A stretch of 64,000 bases of DNA from Eurosta solidaginis (Eukaryota > Arthropoda > Insecta > Diptera > Tephritidae). The translations under genes and the position numbers were made by a program. The first letter of the stretch is position 1. Each line of letters opens with the position of its first letter. The notes below the pieces were generated by a model. It searched no databases, was not told the DNA's origin, and saw nothing but the letters and a program-made list of their open reading frames with translations. Location of the stretch: contig NC_090319.1 of NCBI RefSeq assembly GCF_040869045.1, forward strand, positions 394,273,601-394,337,600, written 5' to 3'. Of this stretch, positions 59,598-64,000 are shown in pieces.

Positions 59598-59820
59598 ATT
59601 AGGGTGGGTCCGACCCAAAAATGTCCGCTAAAAAAGGACAATCAAAAGAAAATTTTTTTAGTAGGTCATGAAGCAAACCTTAAAAATCACAGTCGAAAAA
59701 AAGTAAAAAAAAAAGTGAAATTTCGTACGCTCGAAAATTATTTGTTTGGGTATGCGTAGTGGAACGTTTTTACCTGAGCCCAAATCCTATCGAAAAATCG
59801 ATGGCGCGACCCAGTCTAAT
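59598..59820. mobile_element. MITE, 223 bp, ATTAGGGTGGGTC type
   Basis: Ends ATTAGGGTGGGTCCG and CGCGACCCAGTCTAAT are imperfect inverted repeats. A similar terminal motif is common in small elements of flies (from memory). Interior ORFs are chance. Confidence 0.6.
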
Positions 59821-60595
59821 GTATATATGTACATATGTATGTGTATGTATGTATAGACAAAACTGGTGACATTGAAAATATACAAATTTTGTATGTACCA
59901 TTGTGGAAAAAACAATTGTTATAGCTCATGCGTCAACTGCCTGACACGGCTATCTTCAGTGGGTCTTATCCACAATGGTATGTATGTACAAGCACGTGCA
60001 TAATTGATAATGATGTCATAATTGAACGAGAATATTCTTCGGGTTCCAATAAACAGTGACCCAGATTCCGATAGAAATTTAACATGCAAATGCGACAATA
60101 ATGTGATGCATTCCTTAAGGCGGTGACACAATGACATGTTTCATATAGATGCGTTTAACACAAGCTTATGCATTCCAATAACATCGCCGCAATCAACCAA
60201 GATGTTGCGTTTGTAGATATGAAGGAACTTCAGACGTTGCAATTGAAGTTTATTACGCCTTGCCCATTCACATATAAAATTTCGCGAAGCACTGTTGTAA
60301 ACATTCTGCCTATACAACAAAAATACTTGCTAACATATTTTGTGTCGTATTCGATTGTTATATTGCTGTTTTTAATTTTGAAAAATGTGAGAAAATTTCC
60401 CAACTAGTAGGAAAAATAATTTCACTTGCAAATTGTGCAACACCCTTAGCCAAAGCAACTGTCAAATTCTTCTTCTTATGCTTTGCTTCGAACAAAATTT
60501 GGGAGATGGCTACTTTTCATTATCAGATGGCGCCGGGTGTCGCTTTTTCTACCGTTGTCCATAAAAAATACATGCAATCTACTCTTAACAAAGAT
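59821..60595. other. Intergenic, no firm feature
   Basis: A small inverted pair TACCATTGTGGA / TCCACAATGGTA lies at about 59897-59981. Open frames up to 79 codons match nothing recognised. Confidence 0.4.
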
Positions 60596-60631
60596 TATCG
60601 AAAATAAAGATGTTGCAGGCACGAAGCAAGT

Positions 60632-60867
60632 TTCACAAAATTCTAGTAGGTCACATTCACCACTTACCACAGCAGAATTTGTTAAACTACCACTGTCTGT
60701 ATTTGTTATTTAACAATTATTTGTGCACTTTTTATTCAGCTAATGTGTTCAGAATTTTAACTTTTACTCTCTAAAACTCCAATCAGTGTATTTCTGTGCT
60801 TGAATTATGTTAAAAATTGTGTTAAAGTTTTTGGTGTGGCGAAAGTGACCTACTAGAATTTTGTGAA
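60632..60867. mobile_element. MITE, 236 bp, perfect 23-bp terminal repeats
   Basis: TTCACAAAATTCTAGTAGGT (start 60632) returns inverted, ending at 60867; 23 bp match exactly. Weaker pairing extends outward (GATGTTGCA at about 60609 with TGCAACATC near 60899), so the true element may be about 60600-60918. Confidence 0.7.
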
Positions 60868-60924
60868 GCTCCGCTGCTTTCCACTGAAGTTCGCGCATGC
60901 AACATCTTATTCTTTCAAAAATAT

Positions 60925-61570
60925 TTAGTACTACCTTTTCGATGCTCAATGGAAAAGTCATAGCTTTCCAGTTGCTCTATCAAGCGTGCCAATTGACCTT
61001 CTGGATTACGGAACTGTAGGAACCATTTTAAAGCTGCGTTATCTGTCCTGACGCGAATCGCTGCCCGTAGAGGTACTTGTGGAAATGTTTAATGCACTAT
61101 CCCAATGCCAACAGCTCTTTCAAAATTTTCCATGGAGGCTATGGGCTACACTGGCAAAGTTTGGTACAAATCGGCGGTAATGTGTGCACAGCCCAAGGAA
61201 ACTTCTTAATTCATGCAGGTTATGTGGTCTTGGCGAATCCTTTACAGCTTCTATCTTATCATTCGCAGTGCAGATGCCCCCTGTCTTTACCGTATGACCC
61301 AAATAACTTACTTCCTTTTTAAACAGTGAACATTTTTTGGGACTTCAGTTAGTGTCGTTAGTTTTTGGCAATGGGTAGCTATCCTTTTTTGTGGCGTCGT
61401 TCCACTTCCAGTAGTCCACGCAAAACCTCATTTTTCCATCCTTTTTTTCACAAGTACAATCGGTGAACTCCATGGACTAGCTGATGGGTCGATTACGCCG
61501 CTGTCGCTCACTTCAGTGGAACACTACGAGAAGCTTGACGGATCGGCCTCGCATCTCCAATGACAATTTG
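60925..61570 (-). pseudogene. Gypsy reverse transcriptase / RNase H remnant
   Basis: The readable blocks are VIDPSASPWSSPIVLVKKKD and KMRFCVDYWKWNDATKKDSY (61500-61345). After a deletion of the palm with the YxDD motif come LGHTVKTGGICTANDKIEAV and LHELRSFLGLCTHYRRFVPN (61305-61125), then, in another frame, RTDNAALKWFLQFRNPEGQL (about 61055-60990). It is not functional. Confidence 0.8.
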
Positions 61571-62088
61571 ATGCTTCACAACGTTGGTGCGGCCTGGTTT
61601 GGAACCATCCTTGTCAAATATGTTTGAGTATTTTAGGATCAGTTGTTTTGCCTTACACTGATAGTCTTCCTCTAGCCCCTCCGTCTAAGCCGTGATGCCA
61701 TTTGAAAGATCAATTTTGCTTGTTGAAACGTTTTCCTGGAGATTTTTTATTTTTTCTGTATCTGAGCAGTTTTAGATCGTGACGCTTGACAAACCCCTGC
61801 CCATCAACGACTCAGCAAAAAAAGAAAAACAAAAAAAATATATATATATAAATAATAAAATTAATAAAAAAAAAAAAATAATAATGAACCGGATTAGCCT
61901 TGTGATTGGCCACTTGAGGGCAGTGCGTCCAATTAAAAAGTGATGGGGTGAGGAGGTCAGTAATCGTTCCTTTTCATCCACATGTCCTCCGACAGTAAGA
62001 CTGCTCGACATACTTCCAATTTGCGAGATAGAGATTATGAGGCATTCAATTGCGGGAGCCAGGTGTCGCCCCTTGCGGCTGACTCGCT

Positions 62089-62364
62089 TTAGTTTAACGA
62101 TTGACTAGATTTGGAGATTTGCTCATCTCCTTCAGCTCTGCGTTTACGACCATCCAAGTTGGAACTACTAGGGTTGGTACTGCAACGACGTGCAATGTGA
62201 CTTGGGTTGCCGCACTTGCAACATTTGATAACTCGGACATTTTTCTGTTGCGATCCCTTCAATGCTTCCAAAATTGTGTCTACCCAGTCTGGCCTTTCTA
62301 TTTCCACACGATGAGCTTTGTATACTCGTTTGCTCAAAAGTGAGGCGACCGTCTCCTGAGTCAA
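62089..62364 (-). pseudogene. Gypsy Gag C-terminal piece with zinc knuckle
   Basis: The piece includes RPDWVDTILEALKGSQQKN and a CCHC knuckle CCKCGNPSHIARRC, very like the knuckle of the 46495-48227 frame, followed by a basic stretch. It is separated from the rest of Gag by an unrelated insertion (about 62450-62610). Confidence 0.75.
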
Positions 62365-62614
62365 AGCATGTGATACTGTTTCTTCGAAGGTAGGTTTTGA
62401 GTATGTCCTTGCTTCGTTTCGACATCCCGTATTCCATTAATAAAGCTCTGGGGCCGAATCATAACATACGATCCGTGATCGAATGCCGTTTTTTAAATCA
62501 CAATAGCTCCGAAATGGTGTATCGGATTAATGAAATATGTAAACTAGGGACAACGCGTACTCACTAGATCCATAAAATATTATTATTTTGTTAAATAGTT
62601 GGATAGCCTAATTT

Positions 62615-63290
62615 TTATTGCTTGCGTGAATTAATTTTCAACTTCTGGATACGTCCATTCAAAGCATCCTCCTCGGTCTCTATTTTTTCATCAAACTGCA
62701 TTATTTGCTCGACCATACGTGCTTCCAGTTTTGATGATATACGTGCCTTTGTGCTACGAGTTGTACTGTTATGCGTTTCTTGTTCTTTCAGTTGTGTTTC
62801 CATCTTGGTTGTTATACGAGTCTCCTGCGATTCCAGCTGAGATGCCATATATGCCTTCTGTTCTTCCAGTTGAGATGACACTTGCGATGACATTTCTGAA
62901 ATACGCGTCTCCTGTGCTTCAATCTTAGATGATATGCGCGTCTCCTGGGATTCCATCTTGGATGTTATACAAGTCTTCTTTTTATCCAGCTGTGATGATA
63001 CGTTTGTGGATATTCCTGATGACATTTCGCACATTTGTGCCGATATCGCAGCCAATATCATGTTCAGTTCTCCATTGTCGGCGGTGTTTGGTTTTTCTCC
63101 TCCAATTTTGTTGTCTCATCGCCATCAGGATGAAGACATACTCTTCCACATTGATTCCATTGCCTCTGGTAGTCGTGTTTGTAGTTCAGATTTATTGCCG
63201 GTTGTATTCAACCCACGGTTCTCCAACTCCTTTTTGAGCTGTTGGATCTTTAATTCACTTAACTTGGCGGAATATATTCAATAATTCCTC
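62615..63290 (-). pseudogene. Gypsy Gag N-terminal piece: SAP motif and coiled coil
   Basis: The SAP motif near 63260-63170 is followed by a frame break, then a 148-codon frame (63061-62615) of coiled-coil near-repeats such as SQLESQETRITTKMETQLKE. It has the same architecture as 48193-48846. Confidence 0.7.
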
Positions 63291-63663
63291 TTCTGACACC
63301 AATTGTAACGAATTTCGGGAAAATCCTGATTATTATACACCTTTTGTTAACGTTCGAATGGCTGAACTGTCGAATAAATAACTCCAATATTCAGCATGGC
63401 AAAATGGTTTTTACTTACAATTTTACTGTGGCAGTAGTACTTCACAATTACAATTATTGCGTACTTCACTAATAGCGTGTTTAAATCAAACTGATTATTA
63501 TTCCTCAGTTTACACTGCTTTATACTCTCTGATGTTCGCATATCTCTCCAAGGGTCTAGACCATGGCTCTTCAAAATTGAAAGTGCGCTTGTATTAGTGA
63601 GACCGCAATCGTCGCGATGCTCGTGCGGGTCAATTGATTTTTCATTTATTCGCTTACTAGCAT

Positions 63664-63830
63664 AGTGGTGGGTAATGACACTATTTTTTGAGTGTTAACA
63701 CAGTAGCACAGACACACTTTGCAGTGTTAACACATTGTGTTGACACAATTGTGTTATAACTGATTATCGAAAGTCGATATGAGTGTAGGCACAATATCAG
63801 AGCACAGTATTGTGTTACTTACCTCTAACG
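63664..63830. mobile_element. Possible hAT-type MITE
   Basis: AGTGGTGGGTAATGACAC and the inverse of GTGTTACTTACCTCT are imperfect terminal repeats, and the interior is rich in GTGTTAACAC-like words. No clear target duplication was found. Confidence 0.35.
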
Positions 63831-63834
63831 CCAC

Positions 63835-64000
63835 GTTTGACGCCATTTAGAAGAGTAAATCATGGCAACATTTATCTTCTTTCATACTCCAATTTTTCAA
63901 AGTCATATCATCTGATCAAGAGGATAGTAAGTGCCCCTGTGGACACCATTTTTTTATGAAAAAATCAAAATAAAATAAAAATTATGAGAGCGCAGTGAGA
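63835..64000. other. Window end, no feature seen
   Basis: Short AT-rich stretch with nothing recognised. Confidence 0.4.

Larger units (their letters stand above)
60925..63660 (-). mobile_element. Old gypsy element, related to 45740-49641, decayed
   Basis: Minus-strand order: LTR start at 63304 (TGTAACGAATTTC), tRNA-Leu primer site, SAP motif (LSELKIQQLKKELENRGLN), coiled-coil Gag (to 62615), zinc knuckle (about 62180-62225), protease remnant, RT and RNase H remnants (61560-60925). There is no left LTR, and there are gaps and frame changes throughout. It keeps RT pieces that the younger element lacks. Confidence 0.82.

Noticed and set aside
1..64000. tRNA and rRNA genes
   Set aside because: No cloverleaf or rRNA core was noticed; the tRNA-Leu match is only the retrotransposon primer site.

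Overview
The window looks like nuclear DNA of a higher fly. The best guess is a true fruit fly (Tephritidae), because the two cecropin precursors resemble medfly and Bactrocera cecropins, the RpS7 gene is insect-like, and the repeats are of dipteran type (Helentron-associated/DINE-1-like elements with (GTCY)n tracts, gypsy elements, a jockey-group LINE, MITEs). It is AT-rich and very repeat-dense. Only three host genes can be supported as intact: two cecropin genes and RpS7. The species cannot be fixed from the sequence alone.

Positions 1-21.6 kb are a tandem array. A unit made of [CTCG-motif-rich flank, DINE-like element, Transib transposon, cecropin gene] occurs as copy A (1-6866), copy B (6867-19594) and a partial copy C (19595 to about 21590). 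Copy B is longer because a 4.0-kb DINE-like element landed inside its older DINE-like element (8315-12337), and because copy A lost about 1.85 kb at position 5287. The Transib copies encode a broken RAG1-like DDE transposase. The copy B element is complete end to end, with CACAGTG termini and a CGACG target duplication. The two cecropins (6032-6309, 18760-19037) encode the same mature peptide and differ at one signal-peptide residue.

Positions 21.6-25.9 kb hold a minisatellite-bearing DINE-like tail and then RpS7 (three coding exons, 193 aa). Its second coding intron carries two, possibly three, related H/ACA-type snoRNAs. Positions 25.9-29.7 kb hold a decayed non-LTR retrotransposon with a 2A-like motif. 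Positions 30.6-39.0 kb are one DINE-like element swollen by a higher-order tandem array (units of about 1.56 kb built from subunits of about 152 bp). Positions 39-45.7 kb hold LINE fragments, SINE-like repeats and palindromic MITEs. Positions 45.7-49.6 kb hold a young, internally deleted gypsy element on the minus strand. Positions 50.2-51.0 kb hold a GC-rich decayed coding remnant. Positions 51.5-56.1 kb hold a terminal-inverted-repeat element with a minisatellite-bearing DINE-like element inside it. Positions 56.2-59.2 kb hold a nested foldback element. The remainder holds several MITEs and a second, older gypsy relative.

No operon-like or pathway relation links the genes. The locus reads as an antimicrobial-peptide gene being copied together with its transposon load, beside an essential ribosomal protein gene. 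All family calls are by eye; no search was run.
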